Positions 47,870 through 57,371 of a DNA stretch of 64,000 nucleotides are shown in pieces. The translations under genes and the position numbers were made by a program. Source of the stretch: Geodermatophilus ruber (lineage in GTDB: Bacteria; Actinomycetota; Actinomycetes; Mycobacteriales; Geodermatophilaceae); the NCBI RefSeq assembly GCF_900114385.1, contig NZ_FOSW01000004.1, positions 248,001 through 312,000 of the forward strand, in the 5' to 3' direction. How positions within the stretch are numbered: the first letter of the stretch is position 1; the number at the start of each line of letters is the position of its first letter. The notes under the pieces were generated by a model. That model had not been told where the DNA came from and did not search any database. It saw nothing but the letters and a program-made list of their open reading frames with translations.

Positions 47870-47981
47870 GGGAGGAACCTCCGTCGAACAGGGGCCGGCC
47901 CTCGGGGCGGCCCGGACTCTGGGCACGCGCGGCGGGCGCCGGGAGTTCCCCACCGCGGCTGCGGGCGGCCGCGGCGAGCGC

Positions 47982-49967
47982 TCAGAAGCGCCCGCCGCCG
48001 CCTCGCCGTCCACCTCCGGAGCTCCGGCCCCCGCCGGAGCGGCGGCCGCCTCCGCCGAACCCGCCACTGCGGTACCCACCGCGTGCCCCGCTGCCACCGC
48101 CCCCGCCGAACAGGATGCCGCCGAGCACGAGGCTGCCCAGGTCGACGCCGCTCCGGCCGGCCGAGCCGCCGGCGAAGCCGCCCGGTCCCGCGAACGGCCC
48201 GCCGGAGCCCCACGCGCCGACGTCGGCCCGGGCCGCGTCCAGCGCCTGCCGGGCCAGCGCGTCGGCCTGCTGGGCCTCCCGCAGCGCGCCGACCGGGTCG
48301 CCCGGCCCCTGGGCGACGGCGGCGTCGAGGCGCCGCTGGGCCTCGGCCAGCCGGGTGCGCGCCTCCGGCCCGACGGCCCCCCGCCGGGTGCTGATGAAGT
48401 CGCCGGCCGCAGCGACCGAGGAACGCGCGGCGGGCAGGGCCTGGTCGAGGGAGGCCGCCGCCCGCCGCGCCCGGTCCTGGGCGTCGCGGGCCGCGCGCAG
48501 GGCCTCCTCCAGCGCGACGTCGGCCTCCTCCAGCCCGCGCAGGGCCGCCAGCGGGTCGGGCCGGCCACCGTCCGGAGGGGTCAGGGCGGCGTCGGCGGTG
48601 GCCAGCGCCGCCTCCGCGCGGGCCACCTGCGACCCCAGGCCGCTGCGGTCGCCGCTGCCGAGCAGCGCGCGGGCCTCGGCGAGGTCCTTCTCGGTCTCCG
48701 CCCGGGCCGCCGCCACCCGGCCGGCCGCGGCCTCCAGGTCGGCGCCCAGCCGGCCGACGGCGTCGAGCAGGGTGGCGCTCTGGGCGACGGCGTCCTCGGC
48801 CGCCCGCACGTCGGTGACCGCCGCCCCCGGCTGTCCCGCGGCCAGGTCGGCGCGAGCCTCGGCGATCTCCTGCTCGGCGGCGGCCAGGCGGGCCCGCGCC
48901 TCGGCCACGTTGTCCGCGACCGGCGCAAGGGCGGCCTCGGCGTAGCGCTCCCCCAGCCCCCGCAGCCGCTGCTCCTCGGCGGGCAGTCGGTCGCGCAGCT
49001 GCGCGATCCGCGGCGCGAGGGCGTCGAGGACCTGCGGGGCGGTGCGCTCCAGGTCCCGCAGCCGCGCGAACTCCTCCGCCTGCGCGTCGAGGCGGGCGTC
49101 GGCGGAGCCGGTCAGCGCGAGGATCTCCGCGAGCATGCGCCGGCGCGCCGGCTCGTCCTCGGGAACCTCGTCGTCGAGCTGCTGGCGCAGCGCGAAGGCG
49201 CGGGCGAGCTCCGCCCGCGCCTGCGCCAGGGCCTCGGCGAAGCCGGCGACGGCCTCCTCGCCGTACTGGAGGCGGGCGAAGTCGAGGTCGAGCGCCGAGC
49301 TCTGCACCGCCTCGTCGAGATCGAGCAGCGCGGTGCTCGCCTGCCCCTGCAGCTGCTCGGTCGGCGTCCCGGCGTGCGGGTCGGGCGGGCCCTGCGGCGT
49401 CGCCCGCTGCCCCCGCCGGCGGCGCGACCGGGTGACCAGGTACGCCCCGCCGCCGACGACGGCCAGCCCGCCGGCGACGAGCAGGGCGGTGGTCCCCGCA
49501 CCGCTGCCCCCGGAATCACCCAGCCCGTCGGCGAGCGCGACGGCGGCGCCGGCCCAGTCGTCGTCGCTGAGCTCCGGCTCGACGTCCCTGGCGATGAGCT
49601 CGTCGAGCTCGGCGGCGGAGAGGGGGAACGCCTCGTCGGCCGAGTAGCCGTAGCGTCGGTCCTCGACGGCCACCGCGAACAGGACGTCGTTGCCGCCCAG
49701 ACCGGACCGCGCGGCGGTCTCGTCGGCCCAGTCGACGCCGGAGGAGCCGTCGAAGCTGTCGACGTAGACCACGAACAGCTGCAGGTCCTCCTCCGACCGC
49801 AGCCGGTCGACCGCGTCCTCCACCCGGGCGACGTCATCGTCCCCGAGCACTCCGGCACGATCGGTCACCTGTTCCGGCACGCTGAACGGCGGCTCGGCCA
49901 GCGCGGGGACGCCGCCGAGGAGGATTCCGGCGGCCAGCAGGGGAAGAACGACGCACAGCCGGCGCAC
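47982..49967 (-). CDS. TPM domain-containing membrane protein, basic tail
   Basis: A 661-residue paralogue of the preceding protein with the same plan: signal peptide, TPM domain with NDVLFAVAVEDRRYG, membrane helix near 163-182 followed by SRRRRG, the shared DPHAGTPTEQL, and a long coiled coil. The Gly-rich C-terminus carries eight Arg and no Asp or Glu (GGRRSGGGRSSGGGRRGGGGRF pattern, in part), the opposite charge of its neighbour. GTG start with GGAGGT ahead. It is upstream and 112 bases from the acidic-tail gene, likely co-transcribed. Confidence 0.88.
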   Translation of the reverse strand: MRRLCVVLPLLAAGILLGGVPALAEPPFSVPEQVTDRAGVLGDDDVARVEDAVDRLRSEEDLQLFVVYVDSFDGSSGVDWADETAARSGLGGNDVLFAVAVEDRRYGYSADEAFPLSAAELDELIARDVEPELSDDDWAGAAVALADGLGDSGGSGAGTTALLVAGGLAVVGGGAYLVTRSRRRRGQRATPQGPPDPHAGTPTEQLQGQASTALLDLDEAVQSSALDLDFARLQYGEEAVAGFAEALAQARAELARAFALRQQLDDEVPEDEPARRRMLAEILALTGSADARLDAQAEEFARLRDLERTAPQVLDALAPRIAQLRDRLPAEEQRLRGLGERYAEAALAPVADNVAEARARLAAAEQEIAEARADLAAGQPGAAVTDVRAAEDAVAQSATLLDAVGRLGADLEAAAGRVAAARAETEKDLAEARALLGSGDRSGLGSQVARAEAALATADAALTPPDGGRPDPLAALRGLEEADVALEEALRAARDAQDRARRAAASLDQALPAARSSVAAAGDFISTRRGAVGPEARTRLAEAQRRLDAAVAQGPGDPVGALREAQQADALARQALDAARADVGAWGSGGPFAGPGGFAGGSAGRSGVDLGSLVLGGILFGGGGGSGARGGYRSGGFGGGGRRSGGGRSSGGGRRGGGGRF

Positions 49968-50066
49968 GGGGACCTCCGGGAGTTGACCTGCGGGAACCCT
50001 ACCCAGGGGCGCGGGTCGATCCCCGGTCGTGCGGGGGTAGGGCTGCGTCGACGCCGTCCTCGAGTG

Positions 50067-50111
50067 ACCGGAGGAGTTCCGTGCGCGTGACGCGCACGGA
50101 ACTCCTCCGGT
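50067..50111 (-). terminator. Long perfect hairpin after the peptide ABC transporter operon
   Basis: Two 22-base arms (50067-50088 and 50090-50111) are exact complements around a single G; ACCGGAGGAGTTCC starts the left arm. It begins immediately after the ABC ATPase stop codon, so it is the operon terminator. It also lies 100 bases upstream of the TPM gene start. Confidence 0.9.
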
Positions 50112-51806
50112 TCAGGCCAGCTGCTGCCAGGCGGCGCGGCGGGCGGCCTGCACGTCGGGATCGGGCACGGGCAGCGAGGCCAGCAGCCGCTGGGTGTAGG
50201 GGTGCTGCGGCGCCCCCAGCACCTCCGCGCCGGTGCCCTCCTCGACCAGCCGGCCGCGGTAGAGCACCGCGATCCGGTCGGCGAGCAGGTCGACGACGGC
50301 GAGGTCGTGGCTGATGAACAGGCAGGCGAAACCGAGCTCCCGCTGCAGCTCGGCGAACAGCTCGAGCACCCGGGCCTGCACCGACACGTCGAGGGCCGAG
50401 GTGGGCTCGTCGGCGATGAGCAGCTCCGGGTCCAGCGCCAGGGAGCGGGCGAGGCTGGCCCGCTGGCGCTGCCCGCCGGAGAGCTCGTGCGGGAAGCGGT
50501 CGCCGAAGGAGCGCGGCAGCTGCACCGCCTCCAGGAGCTCGTCCACGCGGGAGCGCGCCGCCCGGGGATCCTCGGCGCGGCCGTTGACCACCAGCGGCTC
50601 GGCGACCGCCTCGGCGATGGTGAGCAGCGGGTTGAAGCTCGACGCGGGGTCCTGGAAGACGAACCCGATCCGCTTGCGCACCGGGCGGAACGCCTTCTCC
50701 CGGACCCCCCGCATCTCGGTGCCCAGCACCGACAGCGACCCGTCGGTGACCCGGGTCAGCCCGGCGATGGCCCGCCCGATCGTGGTCTTGCCGCTGCCGC
50801 TCTCGCCGACCAGCCCCAGCACCTCACCGGGGCGGATGGCGAAGCTCACGCCGTCGACGGCGACGAAGTCCGGACGGCGGAACCGGCCGGGGTAGACGAT
50901 CCGCAGGTCGCGGGCCGCCACCGCGGGAGCGGCGTCGGCCCAGCCGGGAGCGCGGGCTGCGGCTCGCTCCTCGGCGCGGGCCCGGCCCTCGCCCAGCCGC
51001 GGCACCGAGGCCAGCAGCTGCCGGGTGTAGGGCTCCTGCGGCGCGGAGAACAGCGTGCGGACATCGGCCTGCTCCACGATCCGGCCGGAGTACATCACCG
51101 CCACCCGGTCGGCCAGGTCGGCGACGACGCCCATGTTGTGGGTGATCAGCACGATCGCGGCACCGAACTCGTCGCGGCAGCGGCGCAGCAGGTCGAGGAT
51201 CTCGGCCTGCACGGTGACGTCCAGCGCCGTCGTCGGCTCGTCGGCGATGATCACACCGGGGTCGAGCACCAGGGCCTGGGCGATGACGATGCGCTGCTTC
51301 TGCCCGCCGGAGAACTGGTGGGGGTAGTGGTCGATCCGCTCCTCCGGGTCGGGGATCCCCACCCGCCGCAGCACCTCGATCGCCTCGGCCCGCGCCTGCG
51401 CCCGGTTGTACTTCCCGTGCGCGCGCAGCCCCTCGGCGATCTGCCAGCCCACCGGGTAGACCGGGTTGAGCGCGGTCGAGGGCTCCTGGAAGACCATGGC
51501 GGCGTCGCGGCCGCGCAACTCGCCGAGCTGCTTGGCGGACAGCGCGACCACGTCGTGCTGCGCCGAGCCGTCCTTGCTGCGCAGCACGACGGCGCCGCGG
51601 GTGGCCGCGGTCTCCGGCAGCAGGCCCAGGATGCTGCGCGCGGTGACCGTCTTCCCGCTGCCGCTCTCGCCCACGACGGCGAGCACCTCGCCGGCGGCCA
51701 CCGACAGGCTCACGTCCTGGACGGCGGTGATCGTGCCGGCGTCGGTGGCGAAGGACACCGACAGGTTCTCGATGCCGACGACCTCGCCGGCCCGGGTGGT
51801 GGTCAT
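50112..51806 (-). CDS. Peptide ABC transporter, fused double ATPase (DppD-DppF type)
   Basis: A 564-residue protein with two complete ABC ATPase modules. Walker A GESGSGKTV and GESGSGKTT, signatures FSGGQKQR and LSGGQRQR, Walker B VIIADEPTTALD and LLIADEPTSALD. Each module ends with the oligopeptide-transporter extension (EPYTRQLLASVP; HPYTQRLLASLP). It powers import of peptides or nickel/opine-like substrates. The ATG overlaps the permease stop by four bases. Fusion of the two ATPases is common in Actinobacteria. Confidence 0.93.
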   Translation of the reverse strand: MTTTRAGEVVGIENLSVSFATDAGTITAVQDVSLSVAAGEVLAVVGESGSGKTVTARSILGLLPETAATRGAVVLRSKDGSAQHDVVALSAKQLGELRGRDAAMVFQEPSTALNPVYPVGWQIAEGLRAHGKYNRAQARAEAIEVLRRVGIPDPEERIDHYPHQFSGGQKQRIVIAQALVLDPGVIIADEPTTALDVTVQAEILDLLRRCRDEFGAAIVLITHNMGVVADLADRVAVMYSGRIVEQADVRTLFSAPQEPYTRQLLASVPRLGEGRARAEERAAARAPGWADAAPAVAARDLRIVYPGRFRRPDFVAVDGVSFAIRPGEVLGLVGESGSGKTTIGRAIAGLTRVTDGSLSVLGTEMRGVREKAFRPVRKRIGFVFQDPASSFNPLLTIAEAVAEPLVVNGRAEDPRAARSRVDELLEAVQLPRSFGDRFPHELSGGQRQRASLARSLALDPELLIADEPTSALDVSVQARVLELFAELQRELGFACLFISHDLAVVDLLADRIAVLYRGRLVEEGTGAEVLGAPQHPYTQRLLASLPVPDPDVQAARRAAWQQLA

Positions 51807-52855
51807 CGGGGCCTCCCCTCGATCCCGTCCAGTCCGGCCGGCCCCGCGCCCAGCGACCCGCCCGGCACGACCGACGTCTCCGCCGTCTCCCCCGACTCGG
51901 CCGCCCGGCGGCTGCGCAGCCGCGGGTCGGCCAGGTCGTTGAGGCTCTCGCCCACCAGCGTCAGGCCGAGGACCACCAGGACGATCGCGGCGCCGGGGAA
52001 GATCGCCGTCCACCAGATGCCGCTGGTCACGTCCGACAGCGACTTGTTGAGGTCGTAGCCCCACTCGGCGGCGGCGGTCGGCTCGATGCCGAAGCCGAGG
52101 AAGCCCAGCCCGGCGAGGGTGAGGATCGCCTCGGAGGCGTTGAGCGTGAGGATCAGCGGCAGCGTGCGGGTCGCGTTGCGCAGCACGTGCCGGGTCATGA
52201 TCCGCCAGTGCCCGGCGCCGACCACGCGGGCGGACTCGACGAACGCCTCCCCCTTGATCCGCACCGTCTCGGCGCGGACCACGCGGAAGTACTGCGGGAT
52301 GAACACGACGGTGATCGAGATGGCCGCGGCCAGGATGCCGCCGAAGAGGCTGGACTGCCCGCCGCTGATGACGATCGCCATGACGATGGCCAGCAGCAGG
52401 GCCGGGAAGGCGTAGACCGCGTCGCAGACGACCACCAGCACCCGGTCCAGCCAGCCGCCGAAGTAGCCCGAGAGCAGCCCGATCAGCACGCCGGCGAACA
52501 ACGACAGCACGATGGCGACCACGATCACCATGACCGCGGTGCGCGAGCCGTAGATCACGCGGGAGAGCACGTCGTAGCCGCCGACCGTGGTGCCCAGCCA
52601 GTGCTCGGCCGAGGGCGCCTGCTGCGCGCCGAAGGGCCCGTCGGCGTCGCGCAGCTGGTTGTACTCGTAGGGCGCCAGCAGCGGGGCGACCAGCGCGGTG
52701 AGCAGGAACAGGCCGGTGAGCACCAGCCCGGTCACGAGCATGCCGCGCTGCAGGCCCACGCTCTGCCGCAGCTGGTGGACGACGGGCAGCCGGCGCCAGC
52801 CCCGGCGGGCGGGATCGGTGCGCGGGCTCTCCTCGACGGGAGCGACGGTGCTCAT
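51803..52855 (-). CDS. Peptide ABC transporter permease (DppC type)
   Basis: A 350-residue membrane protein with six helices; the DppC-type N-terminal helix after a cytoplasmic leader of about 35 residues, and EAA loop EsARVVGAGHWRIMTRHVL. Residues near 300 onward form a hydrophilic Ser/Glu-rich tail. It pairs with the DppB-type permease, whose stop overlaps its ATG (TGATG). Confidence 0.93.
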   Translation of the reverse strand: MSTVAPVEESPRTDPARRGWRRLPVVHQLRQSVGLQRGMLVTGLVLTGLFLLTALVAPLLAPYEYNQLRDADGPFGAQQAPSAEHWLGTTVGGYDVLSRVIYGSRTAVMVIVVAIVLSLFAGVLIGLLSGYFGGWLDRVLVVVCDAVYAFPALLLAIVMAIVISGGQSSLFGGILAAAISITVVFIPQYFRVVRAETVRIKGEAFVESARVVGAGHWRIMTRHVLRNATRTLPLILTLNASEAILTLAGLGFLGFGIEPTAAAEWGYDLNKSLSDVTSGIWWTAIFPGAAIVLVVLGLTLVGESLNDLADPRLRSRRAAESGETAETSVVPGGSLGAGPAGLDGIEGRPR

Positions 52856-53961
52856 CAGTACCTCACCCGCGGGTCGATCAGCGCGGCGATGACGTCGACG
52901 ACGAAGTTGGTCACCGCGACGATCACCGCCAGCAGCGCGACGATGCCCTGCACGGCGACGAAGTCACGGGCCTGCAGGTACTCGGCCAGCTGGAAGCCCA
53001 GGCCCTTCCACTCGAAGGTCGTCTCGGTCAGGACGGCGCCGCCCATGAGCAGGGCGACCTGCAGGCCGATGACGGTGATGATCGGGATCAGCGCCGGCCG
53101 GTAGGCGTGCTTGCGCAGCAGCCGCCGCTCGGCGACGCCGCGGGAGCGGGCCGCCTCGACGTAGCCCATGCCCAGGGTGCCGATGACGTTGGTGCGCACC
53201 AGGCGCAGGAACACCCCGGCGGTGAGCAGCCCGAGCGCCAGCGCGGGCAGCACCGCGTGCTCGAGCACGTCACGGATCACGTCGGGGTCGCCCAGGCGGA
53301 TCGCGTCGATCAGGTAGATGCCGGTCGGGTTCTCGAGGAACTGCAGTTCGATCTCCGTCCCGGTGGAGGCCCGGCCGGCGACCGGCAGCCAGCCCAGCCC
53401 GCTGGCGAAGACCAGCTTGAGCACCAGGCCGGCGAAGAACACCGGCGTCGCGTAGCAGAGGATCGCGAACACCCGGAGCACCGCGTCGGGCCACTTGTCG
53501 CGGCAGTAGGCGGCCAGGCGCCCGAGCGGTATGCCGATGGCGAAGGCGACGATCAGCGCGTAGCACGCCAGCTCGAGGGTCGCCGTCCCGAAGGTGGTGA
53601 GCACCTCGGTGACCGGCCGGCGGTCGGACAGCGTCGTCCCGAAGTCGCCGGTGAAGACGCTGCCGAGGTACTCGAAGTACTGCACCAGCAGCGGCCGGTC
53701 GTACCCGGCCTCCTGCACCCGCTGGGCGAGCTCCGCCGCGGTGAGCCGGCCGCCCAGCGCCGCGGTGATCGGGTCACCGGTGGAGCGCATGAGGAAGAAG
53801 ACCGTCGTCACCAGGATGAATACGGTGGGGATGATCAGCAGGAACCGGACGAGCAGGTAGCCGGCGAGGCCACCACCGCCGCGGCGGCGGCGGACCGCCG
53901 GGGCCCGCTCCTGCTCCTGGTCTGATCCGCTGCCCGCGAGCTCGGTCGCTGCTGTGGTCAT
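52855..53961 (-). CDS. Peptide ABC transporter permease (DppB type)
   Basis: A 368-residue permease with six membrane helices. The N-terminal LLVRFLLIIPTVFILVTTV helix, DRPLLVQYFEYLGSVFTGDFG loop and EAA loop EAARSRGVAERRLLRKHAYR are characteristic of the DppB/OppB family. The ATG at 53961 follows GGAAAGG; a start further upstream is not supported. An arginine-rich leader precedes the first helix. Confidence 0.93.
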   Translation of the reverse strand: MTTAATELAGSGSDQEQERAPAVRRRRGGGGLAGYLLVRFLLIIPTVFILVTTVFFLMRSTGDPITAALGGRLTAAELAQRVQEAGYDRPLLVQYFEYLGSVFTGDFGTTLSDRRPVTEVLTTFGTATLELACYALIVAFAIGIPLGRLAAYCRDKWPDAVLRVFAILCYATPVFFAGLVLKLVFASGLGWLPVAGRASTGTEIELQFLENPTGIYLIDAIRLGDPDVIRDVLEHAVLPALALGLLTAGVFLRLVRTNVIGTLGMGYVEAARSRGVAERRLLRKHAYRPALIPIITVIGLQVALLMGGAVLTETTFEWKGLGFQLAEYLQARDFVAVQGIVALLAVIVAVTNFVVDVIAALIDPRVRY

Positions 53962-54001
53962 CGCCTTTCCTCCGTGCATGCGGCAGAGCCGCACATGGGG
54001 A

Positions 54002-54043
54002 GGCCCCGGGTGGCCCCGCCGAGCGGCGGGGTCACCCGGGGCC
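54002..54043 (-). promoter_or_regulatory. Intercistronic hairpin between binding protein and permease genes
   Basis: A 19-bp stem (54002-54020 with 54025-54043, one G-U pair) and GAGC loop lies 30 bases past the substrate-binding protein stop and 41 bases before the permease start. Such hairpins usually protect the upstream mRNA or terminate partially, giving more binding protein than permease. Confidence 0.75.
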
Positions 54044-54072
54044 GGTGTCGCTACCTTCTCAGGCCGCCGGGG

Positions 54073-55725
54073 TCAGCCCTGGCTCAGGCTCAGGGCGCCG
54101 TAGCGGAACTTGAAGGACGCGTCGAGCGTGTCCGCCGCACCCTCCACGCCGGTCCGGACGACGGCGACCTGAGCGCCCTGCAGGTAGGGCAGCGTGGACA
54201 GGTCCTGGGCGACCTGCTGCTGGATCTGCTCGATCAGCGCCGTCCGCTGCGCCGGGTCCGGGGTGGTGGCCTGCTGCAGGATCAGGTCGTTCACCTGCTG
54301 GTTGGCGTAGTGGTTGGACAGGAAGTTCTCCGTGAGGAAGAACGGCGACAGGTAGTTGTCGGCGTCGGAGTAGTCCGGGAACCAGCCCAGCTGGTAGGCC
54401 GGGTACACGTCGGCGACGCGGTCCTCGGAGTACTGCACCCACTCGGTGGTCTGCAGGTCCACGGTGAACAGGCCGCTGGACTCCAACTGGTCCTTGATCA
54501 GGGCGTACTCGTCACCCGAGGACGGCCCGTAGTGGTCGTTGGAGTACTGCAGGCTCAGCTGCACCGGGGTCTGCACGCCCGCGTCCTGCAGCACCTGGGC
54601 CGCCCGCTCGGCGTCCGGGCCGCCGTTGCCGTCGCCGTACATCTCCCGCAGCGCCTCGGTGGCGCCGGTCAGACCGTCGGCCACGTGGGAGTACAGCGGG
54701 GTGTAGGTGCCCTTGTAGACCTGCTCCGCGAGCTCCTCGCGGTTGATCAGGTGCGCGATCGCCTGGCGGACGGCCGCGGCCTTGGCCGGGTCGGCGTCGG
54801 GCTGCGTGGCACCGAAGGGCTGGGTGTTGAAGTTGAAGACCATGTAGCGGATCTCGCCGCCCGGGCCCTCGACGACCTCGACGTCCTCGTTGCCGCTGAG
54901 GTCCTCGATGTCGGTCGCGCTCAGGCTGCGGAAGGCGACGTCGATGTTGCCCTGCTCGATGTCCAGCTTGAGGTTCGAGGAGTCGGCGTAGTACTTGACG
55001 TTGACCTGCTCGGTGGCCGGAGCGCCCAGCAGCCCCTGGTAGTCGGGGTAGGCCTCGTAGGAGATCAGGTTGTTCTGGTCGTAGTTGGTGATCGTGTACG
55101 GGCCGTGGAAGGCGTTGCCGTCGACGATCTCCTGGTCCGGGGTGAGCTCGGTGGCCGAGAAGACGTCCTCGTCCACGATCGGGCCGGCCGGGCTGGACAG
55201 GATCTGCGGGAACGTCTGGTCGTTCTCCGACTTGAGGTTGAAGACGACGGTGGTGTCGTCGACGACCTCGGTGCTCTCCAGGTTGGCCAGGAGGGCGGCC
55301 GGACCGTTCGGGTCGTTGATGGCGACCATCCGGTCGAAGGTGAACTTGACGTCCGAGGCGGTCAGGTCGTTGCCGTTGGCCCACTTCAGGCCCGGCTTCA
55401 GGGTGACCGTGTACTGCGTCGGCGCGGTGAACTCGGCCGATTCGGCGATGTCGGGCTCGACGTCGGGGCTTCCGTAGTTGGTGTTCATCAGGAAGGGGAA
55501 GACCTGGTTCATGACGGCGAAGGAGCCGTTGTCGTACGAACCCGCGGGGTCGATCGTGGTGATCTTGTCGCTGGTGCCGATCGTCAGCGTGCCGCCGCCG
55601 CTGCCCCCACCGGAGCCGCTGCCGCCGTCGTCGCTGCCCCCGCACGCCGCGAGCGTCAGCGCGGTCACCGCGAGGCCTGCGGTGGCGACGCGCACACGCC
55701 GACCACGGATCGAAACGGAACTCAT
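54073..55725 (-). CDS. Peptide ABC transporter substrate-binding lipoprotein (SBP family 5)
   Basis: A 550-residue exported lipoprotein with signal peptide and lipobox LAAC near residue 28, then a Gly/Ser linker. LTIGTSDKITTIDPAGSYDN and KWANGNDLTASDVKFTFDRM are family 5 (OppA/DppA) hallmarks. It captures the ligand outside the membrane. The first gene of the operon; its ligand is not predictable. Confidence 0.93.
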   Translation of the reverse strand: MSSVSIRGRRVRVATAGLAVTALTLAACGGSDDGGSGSGGGSGGGTLTIGTSDKITTIDPAGSYDNGSFAVMNQVFPFLMNTNYGSPDVEPDIAESAEFTAPTQYTVTLKPGLKWANGNDLTASDVKFTFDRMVAINDPNGPAALLANLESTEVVDDTTVVFNLKSENDQTFPQILSSPAGPIVDEDVFSATELTPDQEIVDGNAFHGPYTITNYDQNNLISYEAYPDYQGLLGAPATEQVNVKYYADSSNLKLDIEQGNIDVAFRSLSATDIEDLSGNEDVEVVEGPGGEIRYMVFNFNTQPFGATQPDADPAKAAAVRQAIAHLINREELAEQVYKGTYTPLYSHVADGLTGATEALREMYGDGNGGPDAERAAQVLQDAGVQTPVQLSLQYSNDHYGPSSGDEYALIKDQLESSGLFTVDLQTTEWVQYSEDRVADVYPAYQLGWFPDYSDADNYLSPFFLTENFLSNHYANQQVNDLILQQATTPDPAQRTALIEQIQQQVAQDLSTLPYLQGAQVAVVRTGVEGAADTLDASFKFRYGALSLSQG

Positions 55726-55895
55726 CCGCCTACCTTCGTTCTTCCTGGGCACCGCCCGCGGACCCTGAGGATTTCCTGCCGCGGACGGGTATGGCCGTTG
55801 GTTACCCATGCGTAGCACAGGCGCGGTCCAGCGCCGAAACCGCCGGAACGACCGTTATCCGCTCGTGACCGATCGGGCCACGACTACCACGACGC

Positions 55896-56495
55896 TCAGG
55901 CGTCGATGCGGCGGCGCCCCTCGAACGCCCGGCCCAGGGTGACCTCGTCGGCGTACTCCAGGTCGCCACCCACGGGCAAGCCACTGGCCAGCCGGGACAC
56001 CGCCATGCCCAACGGCCCGACCAGCCGGGCGAGGTAGGCGGCGGTCGCCTCCCCCTCCAGGTTCGGATCGGTGGCGATGATCAGTTCGGTGACGGTGCCG
56101 CTCATCAGCCGGGTCATGAGCTCCTTGACCCGCAGGTCGTCCGGGCCCACGCCCTCGATCGGGCTGATCGCACCGCCGAGCACGTGGTAGCGGCCGCGGA
56201 ACTCGCGGGTGCGCTCGATCGCGACGACGTCCTTGGGCTCCTCGACGACGCAGATGACGTCGTCGCTGCGCCGGGGGTCGCGGCAGATGCGGCACCGCTC
56301 GCCCTCGGCGACGTTGTAGCAGGTCCCGCAGAAACGGACCTCGGCCTGCACGCGCTGCAGCGCCGCCACCAGCCGGCCGACGTCGGCGGACTCGGCCGCC
56401 AGCAGGTGGAAGGCGATGCGCTGCGCGCTCTTCGGCCCGACGCCGGGCAGGCGGCCGAGCTCGTCGATGAGGTCCTGGACGGCCCCCTCGTACAC
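55896..56495 (-). CDS. recR: Recombination protein RecR
   Basis: A 199-residue recombinational repair mediator. The HhH segment [17 protein letters not shown] (15-31), a zinc finger [16 protein letters not shown] (about 57-72) and a Toprim domain from [12 protein letters not shown] to [17 protein letters not shown] are all present. The GTG at 56495 follows GAGAGGAA by about seven bases. Adjacent ybaB is the usual partner. Confidence 0.96.
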   Translation of the reverse strand: MYEGAVQDLIDELGRLPGVGPKSAQRIAFHLLAAESADVGRLVAALQRVQAEVRFCGTCYNVAEGERCRICRDPRRSDDVICVVEEPKDVVAIERTREFRGRYHVLGGAISPIEGVGPDDLRVKELMTRLMSGTVTELIIATDPNLEGEATAAYLARLVGPLGMAVSRLASGLPVGGDLEYADEVTLGRAFEGRRRIDA

Positions 56496-56529
56496 GGTGT
56501 TCCTCTCGTCCGGGAGGGCTGCCCGCGGC

Positions 56530-56865
56530 TCAGAGGCCGGGCAGCCCCATGCCGCCACCGAGGCCGCCGGCGAGCGGCCCCATGCGACTGGCGGTGAGTT
56601 CGTTGGCCTGCCGCGAGGCGTCGCGGACGGCGGCGACGACGAGGTCCTGCAGCGTCTCGACGTCGTCCGGGTCGACCGCCGCGGGGGCGATGGTGACCGC
56701 GGTGAGCTCGCCCTGGCCGGTCATGGTGGCGGTCACCAGCCCGCCGCCGGCCGAGCCGGTCACCTGCTCGGCGGCCAGCTGCTCCTGTGCGGCTGCGAGC
56801 TGCTGCTGCATCTGCTGCGCCTGCTTGAGCAGCTGCGCCATGTCGGGCTGACCTCCAGGGAACAT
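56530..56865 (-). CDS. ybaB: YbaB/EbfC family nucleoid-associated protein
   Basis: A 111-residue DNA-binding protein. [21 protein letters not shown] forms the first helix pattern and [20 protein letters not shown] the dimer helix. It binds DNA as a dimer and is almost always next to recR and dnaX. An ATG at 56841 (MAQLLKQ) with GGAGG nine bases ahead is an alternative start; the longer start is preferred by similarity to Rv3716c. Confidence 0.9.
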   Translation of the reverse strand: MFPGGQPDMAQLLKQAQQMQQQLAAAQEQLAAEQVTGSAGGGLVTATMTGQGELTAVTIAPAAVDPDDVETLQDLVVAAVRDASRQANELTASRMGPLAGGLGGGMGLPGL

Positions 56866-56923
56866 GCCCTGAGGGTAGGCCGCCCGCACGACGTCCGCGG
56901 GGACCCCGGGCGAGCCACTTTTA

Positions 56924-56939
56924 TCAACCAGGCGGTTGA
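56924..56939. promoter_or_regulatory. ArsR-type operator, site 1
   Basis: TCAACC and GGTTGA around AGGC. A perfect TTGACA (-35) at 56936-56941 overlaps its right half, so occupancy would block RNA polymerase. The half-sites match site 2, 46 bases downstream centre to centre. Confidence 0.65.
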
Positions 56940-56965
56940 CAACGTCCCCGACCGAGGTCCAGGCT

Positions 56966-56989
56966 TTCCTCAACCGAATGGTTGAGGAA
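56966..56989. promoter_or_regulatory. ArsR-type operator, site 2
   Basis: TTCCTCAACC and GGTTGAGGAA form a perfect 10-bp dyad around GAAT, 17 bases ahead of the ArsR ATG. It shares the core TCAACC-N4-GGTTGA with site 1, pointing to autoregulation by the ArsR-family protein. Confidence 0.65.
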
Positions 56990-57005
56990 GAGAGGAGGAC
57001 GGCAC

Positions 57006-57371
57006 ATGGCCGGCGATCCGCTCTCCCGGGTCTTCGCGGCCCTGGCCGATCCCACGCGGCGCGACATGGTCACCCGGCTCGCGGTGGCCGATGCCACCGT
57101 CGGCGAGCTGGCCGAGCCCTACGACGTCAGCGTCCAGGCCGTCTCCAAGCACCTGCGGGTGCTCGAGGACGCCGGCCTGGTCAGCCGCAGCCGCGACGCC
57201 CAGCGCCGTCCGGTGCACCTCGAGGCGGAGGTGTTCGACCTCATGACGAAGTGGATCGAGCGCTACCGCCGCCAGGCCGAGGAGCGCTACCGCCGACTCG
57301 ACGACGTCCTCCGGGACATGCCCGATGACGTCGACCCGCTCCCACCCCCGCAGGAAGGGCAGCAATCATGA
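57006..57371 (+). CDS. ArsR/SmtB-family transcriptional regulator
   Basis: A 121-residue winged-helix repressor (SdpR-like subgroup). [20 protein letters not shown] and [20 protein letters not shown] form the DNA-binding helices. No metal-binding cysteines are visible, so it is not a metal sensor of the classical type. Overlaps the SRPBCC gene by four bases; this pair (ArsR with AHSA1-like protein) is a frequent actinobacterial cassette. It is inserted between ybaB and dnaX. Confidence 0.92.
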   Translation: MAGDPLSRVFAALADPTRRDMVTRLAVADATVGELAEPYDVSVQAVSKHLRVLEDAGLVSRSRDAQRRPVHLEAEVFDLMTKWIERYRRQAEERYRRLDDVLRDMPDDVDPLPPPQEGQQS

